Notes under the pieces: generated by a model
Seen by the model: the letters and a program-made list of their open reading frames with translations, nothing else
The model's database searches: none
What the model was told of the DNA's origin: nothing
Source: Labilibaculum sp.
Lineage (GTDB): Bacteria > Bacteroidota > Bacteroidia > Bacteroidales > Marinifilaceae
NCBI RefSeq assembly: GCF_963664555.1
Contig: NZ_OY761461.1
Location: 1,860,001-1,924,000 of the forward strand
DNA length: 64,000 nt
Direction: 5' to 3'
In this document: one piece after another, positions 35,298-44,039 of the stretch
Layout: each line of letters opens with the position of its first letter
Position numbering within the stretch: position 1 is the first letter of the stretch
Translations under genes and position numbers: made by a program

Positions 35298-36514
35298 AGC
35301 TCGATACCAATAATTAGAATGTCATCGGTTTGTTCATTGTTTTCTTTCCAACTCTCAAACCAATTAAAAATATCCGATTTTTGAAGATTGATGGATTTTG
35401 ATTGAATAGCCAGCAATTTGTCGTAGAACTGCTTCTTTTTAAGTGTTTTAAGCTGCTGTCCTCCAAGTTGATCGGTTATGCCATCTGTGTATAGGAAAAT
35501 ACGGTCACCGACCTGTGTTTCTATTTTTTTAATCGTGAATTCGGTAAATTCTGATTCTTTACCAATGGAATTGCGGTCACCTTGAATTTCGAATAAAGAA
35601 TATGCATCACTACTGTCTTTTGCCTCAATAGTTTCGTTATTACATTTTAATGGCTTTGAACTTTTTCTGATTAAAACAAGTGATCTTTTGGCACCCACAA
35701 ATTCCAATATATTTTCCTGAGGGTAGATGGAGCAAAATAATCCATCCATTCCGTCGTATTGTGTGTAGGTGTCACTGGATGTATTCAGAATCCGGCTAAA
35801 TTTTTGACTGAGCAGCGGGAAAACATGTGCAGCGCTAATCTCGTTTCCATTTTGAGAAAGGGTATGCAGCTCCATTTGTCCCATAACGGTTAACATTGCC
35901 GCAGGAACTCCGTGACCGGTACAATCAAATAAGCCAATGTTTTTCTTATGAAAATTCTGCTGAATCCAATAAAAATCTCCACTTACAACATGTTTAGGCA
36001 GATTGATGATAAAGGATTTTGAAAATAATCTTCTGAAATTTTCCGCATCAGGAAGAATCGATCTTTGAATTCTACCTGCATGAATCATACCTTGATGGAT
36101 ATCGTAGTAAGATTTATATTTGGAAATTTCTTGTTTTTGTTCATTGATTTGAAATGCAATTAATACTTTGGTTTGCAGTTCGGTAAAATCAATTGGCTTT
36201 TTAACGTAGTCCTGAGCCCCTAAGCTTAAGGTTGCTTTTATGGATTCCATTTCTGTTTTGGCCGAAACCATAATAACAGGAATTTCTTTCAGTCTTTCAT
36301 TTAATTGGATTTTTTCAAGAACTTCGATTCCATCCATTACGGGCATCATAATGTCAAGAAGAATAACATCAGGGATATTATCGTTTAGCCAATCAAGAGC
36401 TTGCTGGCCTCCTTCTTTTGAAATGACAGTATAATCGCGTCTGAAATAGGCTTCAATTAATTTGTTATTAATTGGAGAATCGTCAACAGATAGAATGGTT
36501 CTTTTGTTATCCAT
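35294..36514 (-). CDS. Receiver-domain PP2C (SpoIIE/RsbU-type) serine phosphatase
   Basis: This 406-residue protein combines a receiver (residues about 5-120; phospho-acceptor D54 in LLDIMMPVMDG, K102 region VKKPIDF), a short coiled-coil linker with KYKSYYDIHQGMIHAGRIQ, and a SpoIIE-type PP2C domain with metal-binding VSGDFYW, FDCTGHGVPAAML and LYTDGITD. Such proteins dephosphorylate STAS or SiaC-like antagonists when the receiver is phosphorylated. Candidate partners in this window are the STAS protein at 45863 and SiaC at 54967. No kinase is adjacent. Confidence 0.9.
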   Translation of the reverse strand: MDNKRTILSVDDSPINNKLIEAYFRRDYTVISKEGGQQALDWLNDNIPDVILLDIMMPVMDGIEVLEKIQLNERLKEIPVIMVSAKTEMESIKATLSLGAQDYVKKPIDFTELQTKVLIAFQINEQKQEISKYKSYYDIHQGMIHAGRIQRSILPDAENFRRLFSKSFIINLPKHVVSGDFYWIQQNFHKKNIGLFDCTGHGVPAAMLTVMGQMELHTLSQNGNEISAAHVFPLLSQKFSRILNTSSDTYTQYDGMDGLFCSIYPQENILEFVGAKRSLVLIRKSSKPLKCNNETIEAKDSSDAYSLFEIQGDRNSIGKESEFTEFTIKKIETQVGDRIFLYTDGITDQLGGQQLKTLKKKQFYDKLLAIQSKSINLQKSDIFNWFESWKENNEQTDDILIIGIEL

Positions 36515-36530
36515 AATGAGTAAAAAGTGT

Positions 36531-36551
36531 AGGGTAGCATAAAGCTACCCT
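36531..36551 (-). terminator. Possible terminator between pgm and the phosphatase gene
   Basis: A perfect 8-bp stem AGGGTAGC / GCTACCCT with loop ATAAA lies between the pgm stop and the phosphatase start. The T-tract after it on the minus strand is only moderate (ACACTTTTTAC). Confidence 0.5.
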
Positions 36552-36558
36552 AAAAATA

Positions 36559-38313
36559 TCAGTTTAATTCCAAAGAGCTAATAATTCCTTGAATTTTTTT
36601 ATTGGCTTTATCCTCTGTAGCGTAAAATTCTTCAATCGAAGCTAGTGTTTCGCGTACTTCGAAATAATATTTAATTTTTGGTTCGGTTCCCGATGGACGA
36701 ACAGAAATCTTCGTTCCGTCTTCCAAATAAAATTGAAGAACGTCAGCTGTAGTCTCAAAATCTAAGGCCGTTTCTTCTCCAGTTACAGGATTTGTGGCTA
36801 TTCTTGTGGAATAATCTTTAACCAAAACCAAGGTTGATCCGTTAATTTCTTTCGGACGATTGTAGCGGTAGTCGTACATTAATTTTTCAATTTCCTGTGC
36901 TCCTTCCAGTCCTTCTCGAACGATGTAAATCATTTTTTCTTTCGAGTAACCATACTCAACGTAAATATCTTTAAGGATATCGAATACGTTTTTCCCTTGA
37001 TCTTTTGCCCAGGCGGCAATCTCGGCCATAATGCTGCAGGAAGATACTGCATCTTTATCACGGGTAAAATCACCCGGCATGTAACCAAAGGATTCTTCAC
37101 CGCCACCAATGTAGTTTTTATCTGGATTTTTTCTGATTACGTCAGCAATCCATTTAAATCCTGTGTAAGCATCAAAACACTGTACGTTATTTTTCTCGGC
37201 TACATCTTTGAAGAGTTCTGTAGTAACAATGGTTTTTACCACATAGTCATTGCCGGTTAAAAGTCCAAGTTCTCTTCTTCTTCTAATCAGGTAGTAGTTA
37301 AAAATAAGAGCAGTCTGATTTCCATTTACGATTTCCCACTCACCTTTATCATTAGTTGTCGCAATACCCAAACGGTCACCATCCGGGTCACAAGCCATCA
37401 CCAAATCAGCATTAACTTCTTTGGCTTTATCAACAGCCATTTTAAGAGCTTCCGGTTCTTCAGGATTTGCTGACCAAACAGTGGGGAAGTTTCCATCTAC
37501 AACATCTTGTTCCGGAATATGAATGACATTCTCAAAACCATAATTTTTTAGTGAAGCAGGAACTAGTTTTACTGTTGTTCCATGTAATGGAGTGAAAACA
37601 ATTTTTAAATCTTTTTGATTTTTGATCGCTTCAGGTGAAAGGCTTAATGTTTTAACTGTATCCAAATAAAGTTTGTCCATATCTTCTCCAAGGACTTCTA
37701 TTAGTGCTGGATTCCCTTCAAATTTGATTTCTTCAAGCTTTACTGCCTTAACTTCAGCAATTACATTTTTATCGTGAGGAATAACCAATTGAGAACCATC
37801 TTCCCAATATGCTTTATATCCATTGTATTCTTTAGGATTGTGGGAGGCGGTTATAATAACACCTGATTGACAGCCCAAATGGCGAATCGCAAAAGACATC
37901 TCAGGAGTTGGTCTTAAATCTTCAAAGATATATGCTTTAATACCATTTGCTGAGAAAATATTAGCAACAGTATCAGAGTATAATTTGCTGTTGTTACGAC
38001 AATCATATCCAATGCAAACAGAAAGATTATCTTGTCCGGCAAATACTTTGTTAACATAGTTTGCCAACCCTTGGGTGGCAGCTCCAACGGTATAAATATT
38101 CATTCTGTTTGTTCCCGGACCCATTTTGCCCCGTAGTCCTCCAGTTCCAAATTCAAGATCTTTATAAAATGAATCTATTAAATCAGTTTTATCTTCTTTC
38201 TCTAATAATGTTTTTACAGCATCTTTAGTTTCCTGATCGTAGTTCCCCTCAAGCCAGGCTTTGGCTTTTTCATTTACTATTTCAAAAATCTCAGTTTTGT
38301 TCATCTTTGACAC
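36559..38313 (-). CDS. pgm: Phosphoglucomutase / phosphomannomutase
   Basis: This 584-residue alpha-D-phosphohexomutase has the phosphoserine loop ITASHNP (S157), metal-binding DPDGDRLG, sugar-binding GGEESFGY and phosphate-binding RPSGTEPKIKYY. It interconverts glucose 1-phosphate and glucose 6-phosphate (or the mannose equivalents), feeding glucose 1-phosphate to the nucleotide-sugar genes just upstream. It is the last gene of the six-gene operon, 17 bp after rfbD. The protein has the full four-domain length of the large bacterial PgcA type. Confidence 0.92.
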   Translation of the reverse strand: MSKMNKTEIFEIVNEKAKAWLEGNYDQETKDAVKTLLEKEDKTDLIDSFYKDLEFGTGGLRGKMGPGTNRMNIYTVGAATQGLANYVNKVFAGQDNLSVCIGYDCRNNSKLYSDTVANIFSANGIKAYIFEDLRPTPEMSFAIRHLGCQSGVIITASHNPKEYNGYKAYWEDGSQLVIPHDKNVIAEVKAVKLEEIKFEGNPALIEVLGEDMDKLYLDTVKTLSLSPEAIKNQKDLKIVFTPLHGTTVKLVPASLKNYGFENVIHIPEQDVVDGNFPTVWSANPEEPEALKMAVDKAKEVNADLVMACDPDGDRLGIATTNDKGEWEIVNGNQTALIFNYYLIRRRRELGLLTGNDYVVKTIVTTELFKDVAEKNNVQCFDAYTGFKWIADVIRKNPDKNYIGGGEESFGYMPGDFTRDKDAVSSCSIMAEIAAWAKDQGKNVFDILKDIYVEYGYSKEKMIYIVREGLEGAQEIEKLMYDYRYNRPKEINGSTLVLVKDYSTRIATNPVTGEETALDFETTADVLQFYLEDGTKISVRPSGTEPKIKYYFEVRETLASIEEFYATEDKANKKIQGIISSLELN

Positions 38314-38330
38314 AATTTTTTTTTGGTTAA

Positions 38331-39209
38331 CTATTCTGTAATTCTTTTAATACAATGTTCAATTCTGCTTCTCCAGTGTGGTATTTCAAGCGTAAAAATA
38401 TGTTTAATTTTCGATTTATTCAAAACGCTGTAGTGTGGTCTTTGTGCAAGGCATTGAAAATCCCTGCTTTCTATGCTGTTAATTTTACATCTATTTTTTG
38501 ATGTGTTTTGTATTTCGATGGCAAAATCATACCAGCTGCAAACGCCTTCATTGGAGTAATGGTAGGTTCCAAAATCATTAAATTCACTGTTTTTATCAAT
38601 ACTCTCAATGATTTGAAGGATTGCAGAAGCTAAGTCATGAGCATAGGTTGGCGTTCCTATTTGGTCGAACACGACACCTAATGATTTTTTTTCTTTACCT
38701 AAACGAAGCATGGTTTTTAGAAAATTCTTGCCAAAGGGAGAGTATAGCCATGAGGTACGTATAATGATGTGCTTTTGGCATATGTTTCGAATATTTTCTT
38801 CCCCTTCAAATTTGGTTCTGCCATAAACGCCCATTGGTTTTGCCTTTTGATCCTCTGAATAAGGAACCGAGTTGTCGCCGGAAAATACATAGTCGGTAGA
38901 AATGTGAACTAATGTAATATTGTTCTGAGAAGCTACTGTAGCCAGGTTTTTTACAGCATCAACATTTATTAATCTGGCTGTAACTTCATCTTCTTCCGCC
39001 TGATCAACATTTGTGTAGGCGGCGCAATTAACAATGTAGGAGATTTGTTTGTTGCTAATGTAATTTTTTATTGCATCCAAAGAGCTAATGTCCAATTCTT
39101 CAATATCCGTAAAGAAAAACTGAAGATTGCTAAACTTTGCCGATAACTCTTTTATCTCAGTACCCAACTGCCCTTTAGAGCCTGTAATTAGGATTTTTGT
39201 CATACTCAT
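38331..39209 (-). CDS. rfbD: dTDP-4-dehydrorhamnose reductase
   Basis: This 292-residue short-chain reductase has GSKGQLGTE (nucleotide loop), STDYVFSG, and YGRTKFEGE with the catalytic Tyr and Lys. It makes the last step to dTDP-L-rhamnose. Its ATG overlaps the rfbC stop as ATGA; an internal ATG at 39203 is an alternative. Rhamnose donors feed O-antigen or capsule assembly. Confidence 0.93.
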   Translation of the reverse strand: MSMTKILITGSKGQLGTEIKELSAKFSNLQFFFTDIEELDISSLDAIKNYISNKQISYIVNCAAYTNVDQAEEDEVTARLINVDAVKNLATVASQNNITLVHISTDYVFSGDNSVPYSEDQKAKPMGVYGRTKFEGEENIRNICQKHIIIRTSWLYSPFGKNFLKTMLRLGKEKKSLGVVFDQIGTPTYAHDLASAILQIIESIDKNSEFNDFGTYHYSNEGVCSWYDFAIEIQNTSKNRCKINSIESRDFQCLAQRPHYSVLNKSKIKHIFTLEIPHWRSRIEHCIKRITE

Positions 39210-39766
39210 TTGCTGTATTTAAAATTCTTTTCAGCTTCTTTGAAATTTGGATATACTTTATCCTTTGGGGATATGATAGCTTTGCCCGGCTCTATTCTCC
39301 AATTTATATTTAAGAATGGATCGTTGAAGTTAATTCCTCTTTCTGCTTCAGGATCATAAAAATTATCGCATTTGTAAATGAAGGTCGCAGATTCGCTTAA
39401 GACAGAAAATCCGTGTGCAAATCCCTTCGGAATTAAAAATTGAATTTTATTATCCGCAGACAATTCAATGCCACTCCATTGCCCGAAAGTTGGAGAATCT
39501 TTTCTTAAATCAACAGCAACATCAAACACTTTACCTTCTATTACGCGCACCAATTTTGTTTGAGAATAGGGAGCCAACTGATAATGCAGCCCTCTTATCA
39601 CTCCATATCCTGACTTGGATTCATTATCCTGTATAAAAGAAAGATCAAGACCTTTATTGCGGAAAATTTCTTCGTTGTAGCTCTCAAAAAAATAGCCTCT
39701 CTCATCCTCAAAGACTCTTGGTTTGATAATTAATAAATCGGGGATTTTGGTTTTGATAATTTCCAT
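39206..39766 (-). CDS. rfbC: dTDP-4-dehydrorhamnose 3,5-epimerase
   Basis: This 186-residue cupin-type enzyme shows RGYFFESYN, the catalytic-histidine segment VIRGLHYQ, VFDVAVDLRKDSPTFG and PKGFAHGFSV. It performs the double epimerisation in dTDP-L-rhamnose synthesis. It is complete in length and overlaps rfbD by four bases. The upstream rfbA stop is 2 bp away. Confidence 0.95.
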   Translation of the reverse strand: MEIIKTKIPDLLIIKPRVFEDERGYFFESYNEEIFRNKGLDLSFIQDNESKSGYGVIRGLHYQLAPYSQTKLVRVIEGKVFDVAVDLRKDSPTFGQWSGIELSADNKIQFLIPKGFAHGFSVLSESATFIYKCDNFYDPEAERGINFNDPFLNINWRIEPGKAIISPKDKVYPNFKEAEKNFKYSK

Positions 39767-39768
39767 GA

Positions 39769-40656
39769 TTAGCTACATTGCTTATTAATACTTTCATTGG
39801 CTACCATCATCAAATATTCTCCGTACTGATTTTTGAGCAGGGGTTGCGCTAATTCAATTAGTTGTTCTTTGTTTATGAATCCATTTCTGTATGCAATCTC
39901 TTCTAGGCAGGCAACTTTTAATCCTTGCCTTTGTTCTATTGTTGCAATATAATTAGAGGCCTGAAGCATGCTGTCATGCGTTCCAGTATCCAGCCAGGCA
40001 ATTCCACGCCCCAAAACCTGAAGCTTAAGACTGTTTTCTTTTAAATAGATTAGGTTTAGATCTGTTATTTCTAGTTCACCTCGTTTCGAGGGTTTTAATG
40101 ACTTGGCTTTTTGAACCACAGTGTTGTCGTAAAAATACAAGCCGGTTACAGCATAGTTGGATTTAGGATGTTCAGGTTTCTCTTCCAGACTTTTTACTTT
40201 GCCATTCTCATCAAAATCAGCAACGCCATATCTTTCCGGATCTTTTACATGATATCCAAAAACCAGTGCTCCTTCGGTTAGTTTTGCTGAAGCCTTAAGT
40301 TGTTTGCCAAATTCATATCCGTAGTAAAGATTGTCACCTAAAATCATGCAAACAGGACTGTCGCCAATAAATTCTTCACCAATAATAAATGCCTGCGCTA
40401 ATCCGTCTGGCGAGGCTTGTTTCGCATACGAAATATCTAATCCAAACTGGTTTCCGTTTCCAAAAAGATCTTTGTAAAGAGGTAAATCTTTTGGAGTAGA
40501 AATAATTAGAATTTCCTTTATTCCTGCAAGCATCAAAACGGAAAGAGGGTAGTATATCATTGGTTTGTCGTAAACCGGGATAATTTGTTTCGAAATGCTT
40601 TTTGTGATCGGATAAAGTCTTGTTCCCGAACCTCCAGCCAATATGATTCCTTTCAT
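39769..40656 (-). CDS. rfbA: Glucose-1-phosphate thymidylyltransferase
   Basis: This 295-residue nucleotidyltransferase has the signature [11 protein letters not shown] at residues 8-18, [16 protein letters not shown] and [12 protein letters not shown]. It makes dTDP-glucose from glucose 1-phosphate and dTTP, the first step to dTDP-rhamnose. The gene starts directly after the UXS gene stops, with no spacer. Confidence 0.95.
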   Translation of the reverse strand: MKGIILAGGSGTRLYPITKSISKQIIPVYDKPMIYYPLSVLMLAGIKEILIISTPKDLPLYKDLFGNGNQFGLDISYAKQASPDGLAQAFIIGEEFIGDSPVCMILGDNLYYGYEFGKQLKASAKLTEGALVFGYHVKDPERYGVADFDENGKVKSLEEKPEHPKSNYAVTGLYFYDNTVVQKAKSLKPSKRGELEITDLNLIYLKENSLKLQVLGRGIAWLDTGTHDSMLQASNYIATIEQRQGLKVACLEEIAYRNGFINKEQLIELAQPLLKNQYGEYLMMVANESINKQCS

Positions 40657-41610
40657 TTAGTGTGTTGGTTTGATTGATAATAAGTTATCAAAATACGAAA
40701 TAGTTCGAAGTAAACCTTCATTTAACTGGATTTTTGGTTCCCAGTTGTTCAATTCCTTTTTTGCAAGACTAATGTTTGGCTGTCTTTGTGTGGGATCGTC
40801 TTTTGGTAAGGGCAGATAAATGATCTTAGAGCTTGAATTGGTTAGCTTAATTACTTTTTGAGCTAATTCTAAAATTGTAAATTCATTTGGGTTGCCAATA
40901 TTCACCGGGCCAATAAATTCTTTTCTTGAATTCATCATTCTAATCATTCCTTCCAATAAATCATCAACATATTGAAAACTTCTGGTCTGCAGACCATCAC
41001 CAAAAAGAGTGATATCTTCGCCTTTTAGTGCCTGAACAATAAAATTTGAAACGACACGTCCATCATTTGGGTGCATGTTGGGACCGTAAGTATTGAAAAT
41101 CCGCACAATTTTGATTGCAACATTGTTTTGGGTATGATAATCCATAAACAATGTTTCGGCACAACGCTTGCCTTCATCGTAACAGGATCGAATGCCAATT
41201 GGGTTTACATTTCCCCAATAGTCTTCTGTTTGCGGATGAATTTCAGGATCCCCATAAACTTCACTTGTCGACGCCTGAAGAATTTTAGCATTTATTCTTT
41301 TCGCGAGCCCAAGTAAATTTATTGAGCCCATTACTGAAGTTTTGGTCGTTTTAATTGGGTTGTATTGATAGTGTATTGGAGAAGCAGGACAGGCCAAATT
41401 GTAAATTTGATCTACCTCAGCATAGTATGGTTCTGTGATATCATGACGAACAAGCTCAAAATACGGATTGTCTATTAAATGAGCTATATTTCTTTTTGAG
41501 CCTGTAAAATAGTTATCCAAACAGATTACATCATTGCCTTCTTTAAGTAATCTCTCGCAAAGATGTGAACCAATAAATCCGGCACCTCCGGTAATCAAAA
41601 TTCTCTTCAT
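40657..41610 (-). CDS. UDP-glucuronate decarboxylase (UDP-xylose synthase type)
   Basis: This 317-residue extended short-chain enzyme opens with [12 protein letters not shown] and carries [40 protein letters not shown] and the catalytic YDEGKR, all features of UXS proteins. It converts UDP-glucuronate, made by the neighbouring Ugd, to UDP-xylose. A UDP-apiose or 4-keto product is less likely because the sequence matches the plain UXS type. It sits 25 bp downstream of ugd. Confidence 0.92.
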   Translation of the reverse strand: MKRILITGGAGFIGSHLCERLLKEGNDVICLDNYFTGSKRNIAHLIDNPYFELVRHDITEPYYAEVDQIYNLACPASPIHYQYNPIKTTKTSVMGSINLLGLAKRINAKILQASTSEVYGDPEIHPQTEDYWGNVNPIGIRSCYDEGKRCAETLFMDYHTQNNVAIKIVRIFNTYGPNMHPNDGRVVSNFIVQALKGEDITLFGDGLQTRSFQYVDDLLEGMIRMMNSRKEFIGPVNIGNPNEFTILELAQKVIKLTNSSSKIIYLPLPKDDPTQRQPNISLAKKELNNWEPKIQLNEGLLRTISYFDNLLSIKPTH

Positions 41611-41635
41611 AGCTTATCTCCCTAGTCTGATTTAT

Positions 41636-42976
41636 TTACACAACAGCTTCTTTTTTAATAATTTCTCGTCCAATGGAATAATAGGTGTAGTTCAGTTCTT
41701 TCATTTCCGAAAGGTCATAAATATTTCTTCCGTCGAAAATTAATTTTTCCTTCATTAATTTCTCCATTACTTTAAAGTTTGGAAGTCTGAATTCAGACCA
41801 TTCAGTAACTATCAGTAATGCATCAGCATCAATTAAAGCTTCATATTGATCTTTTGCATAGCTGATTGTATCGCCAATTTTCCGATGGCACTCTTTCGCA
41901 GCAACAGGGTCGTATGCAATCACTTCTGCTCCTTCACTTAAAAGTTTGTTGATAATAACCAATGATGGAGCTTCTCTCATATCATCAGTGTTTGGCTTGA
42001 ATGATAAACCCCAGATCGCAATTTTTTTGCCTTTTAAATCTCCATCAAAATGTGCCATCATCTTTTTGTACAGCACGCTTTTTTGACGGTTGTTTACCAG
42101 TTCAACAGATTTTAAAATTTCAAGAGGATGTCCTTTTTGTTCTGCTGTTTTAATAAGTGCCTGAACGTCTTTTGGAAAGCAGGATCCGCCATACCCTGTG
42201 CCCGGATAGATAAATTTATTTCCAATGCGGCTATCCGATCCAATACCGCGGCGAACGTTATTTACATCAGCGCCTACAATTTCGCAAAGATTGGCGATGT
42301 CGTTCATGAAAGAGATTTTTGTTGCTAACATTGAGTTTGCGGCATATTTTGTCATTTCTGCAGAGGGAATATCCATGAAAATTACAGGGTGATTATTCAT
42401 CAGAAATGGCTTGTAAAGTTTGGTCATTACAGCCTGAGCTCTTTCCGATTCAGTCCCGATTACCACTCTGTCTGGTTTTAGGAAATCGTCGATTGCAGCG
42501 CCTTCTTTTAAAAATTCAGGGTTCGAAGCAACGTCAAATTGAATTTCGATATTTCGATTGGTTAGCTCTTCCTTAAGAGCGGCCTTAACTTTTTCGGCGG
42601 TTCCAATTGGTACGGTACTTTTGGTAACAACAACAAGATAGTGATCAATGTATTGTCCAATTTCCTTTGCCACACCAATTACATATTGAAGATCCGCACT
42701 TCCATCTTCGTCCGGAGGTGTGCCAACAGCAATAAATATAGCATCAGCATCAGAAATACTATCTTTTAAACTATTTGAAAAAAACAAACGGCCTTTTTCC
42801 ATATTGCGTTTTACCATTGGCTCCAAACCAGGTTCGTAAATTGGAATAATACCTTTATTTAAATTGTCTATTTTAGTCTGATTTACATCAACGCATGTGA
42901 CAGTAATCCCTGTTTCTGCAAAGCAAGTTCCGGAAACTAAACCTACATAACCGGTACCAACAATAGTAATGTTCAT
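41636..42976 (-). CDS. ugd: UDP-glucose 6-dehydrogenase
   Basis: This 446-residue enzyme has the NAD-binding GTGYVGLVSG at residues 7-16, AVGTPPDEDGSADL, KSTVPIGT, and the catalytic cysteine in GYGGSCFPKD (C266). It oxidises UDP-glucose to UDP-glucuronate in two steps. It is the first gene of a six-gene operon and feeds UXS directly downstream. Length and all three domains are complete. Confidence 0.95.
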   Translation of the reverse strand: MNITIVGTGYVGLVSGTCFAETGITVTCVDVNQTKIDNLNKGIIPIYEPGLEPMVKRNMEKGRLFFSNSLKDSISDADAIFIAVGTPPDEDGSADLQYVIGVAKEIGQYIDHYLVVVTKSTVPIGTAEKVKAALKEELTNRNIEIQFDVASNPEFLKEGAAIDDFLKPDRVVIGTESERAQAVMTKLYKPFLMNNHPVIFMDIPSAEMTKYAANSMLATKISFMNDIANLCEIVGADVNNVRRGIGSDSRIGNKFIYPGTGYGGSCFPKDVQALIKTAEQKGHPLEILKSVELVNNRQKSVLYKKMMAHFDGDLKGKKIAIWGLSFKPNTDDMREAPSLVIINKLLSEGAEVIAYDPVAAKECHRKIGDTISYAKDQYEALIDADALLIVTEWSEFRLPNFKVMEKLMKEKLIFDGRNIYDLSEMKELNYTYYSIGREIIKKEAVV

Positions 42977-43120
42977 TTCGTTCGTTTTAGAGTTTTATTT
43001 GGATGGCGTAAATTATGATGTAAATAAAGCGAAATTAATTCACTAATAAAATGATTTTGCCGGCTGATTTTAGCGCATTGGGGCATCTCATATCACTAAA
43101 AAAGCATTGTTGTGAAAAGA

Positions 43121-43149
43121 GTAGGGATGCTAATTAATAGCATCCCTAC
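43121..43149 (-). terminator. Hairpin terminator after yjdM
   Basis: A perfect 12-bp stem GTAGGGATGCTA / TAGCATCCCTAC with loop ATTAA lies about 30 bp after the yjdM stop. The following minus-strand tract is TCTTTTCAC. Confidence 0.7.
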
Positions 43150-43180
43150 CTTAGTGTATATTTAACTTGTTAATGCTGAT

Positions 43181-43759
43181 CTAGTTCGATTTCTTTACGT
43201 ATTTGGTTAAGATCACAATTTGCTGACCTTCTACACGACCTTCGATATGTTCTGCATTATCTGCTACTAAGGAAATATTGCGGACAGCAGTTCCGCGTTT
43301 GGCTGTAAAACCACCACCTTTTACGTTTAAATCTTTAATTAGAGTAACCGTATCACCAGCTTGCAACTGAGCTCCGTTGCTGTCGATATGTTTTACTGCA
43401 TCTTCTTCGTTATCTCCTTCGCCGGTTGCTTTAGCCCATTCTAAAGTTTCTTCGTCCAGATAAAGCATATCCAGTAAATCTTGTGGCCATCCTTCTGAAC
43501 GCAACCGGTTTAGCATGCGCCAAGCCATAACCTGAACAGCAGGCTCTGTACTCCACATGCTATCGTTTAAACAACGCCAATGGTTGGCATCTACTTGATC
43601 TGGATTTTTAATCTGAGAATGGCAGGTTGCACAAACCAATATGTTTTTATCGGCAGTTCCTTTTGTCGGAGTTACTTCGTACGCTTTTAAATCTTCTGTT
43701 GCACCACACAATTCGCAAAGGGAACCACTTCTGCTATGTAATTCTTTTTCAATATTCAT
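43181..43759 (-). CDS. yjdM: PhnA/YjdM-family zinc-ribbon protein
   Basis: With the ATG at 43759 the protein is 192 residues. It has a zinc ribbon, C15-x2-C18 and C43-x2-C46, a central segment with VQVMAWRMLNRL, and the C-terminal PhnA domain with GDTVTLIKDLNVKG and KRGTAVRNISLV. Despite the historical name the family is not shown to use phosphonates; its role is unclear. The frame is open back to a TTG at 43792, but the ATG agrees with the family start. Confidence 0.9.
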   Translation of the reverse strand: MNIEKELHSRSGSLCELCGATEDLKAYEVTPTKGTADKNILVCATCHSQIKNPDQVDANHWRCLNDSMWSTEPAVQVMAWRMLNRLRSEGWPQDLLDMLYLDEETLEWAKATGEGDNEEDAVKHIDSNGAQLQAGDTVTLIKDLNVKGGGFTAKRGTAVRNISLVADNAEHIEGRVEGQQIVILTKYVKKSN

Positions 43760-43979
43760 TTTCTTATTGTTTAATTTGTGTTTGTCAAACAAGCCTTTCT
43801 CTTATATTGACTACCATACTTACTAAAAAGCACAAAGTTAAACGAGTTTATTTAAAATGTAAATAGTGTATCGAAATAGTTTTTGTCATTTGTGGTTAAA
43901 GAGCTTAATAATTGTGTTTTTTTTAATGGATTTCCTGAAAAAATAGATGTAACTTATTTACTTACTCAGAATAATTGTA

Positions 43980-43987
43980 TACTTTTG
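43980..43987 (+). promoter_or_regulatory. Promoter -7 element of rpsA
   Basis: TACTTTTG matches TAnnTTTG and is followed by CACCG. The rpsA ATG is 52 bp downstream. No good -33 TTTG was found at the expected 19-21 bp. Confidence 0.55.
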
Positions 43988-44039
43988 CACCGAATTTTAT
44001 ATATAATGTCTAATTTATTAGTAAAAAGTAATTTAACAG

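Noticed and set aside
43760..43792. TTG start for yjdM
   Set aside because: The ATG at 43759 matches the family start and leaves a normal leader.
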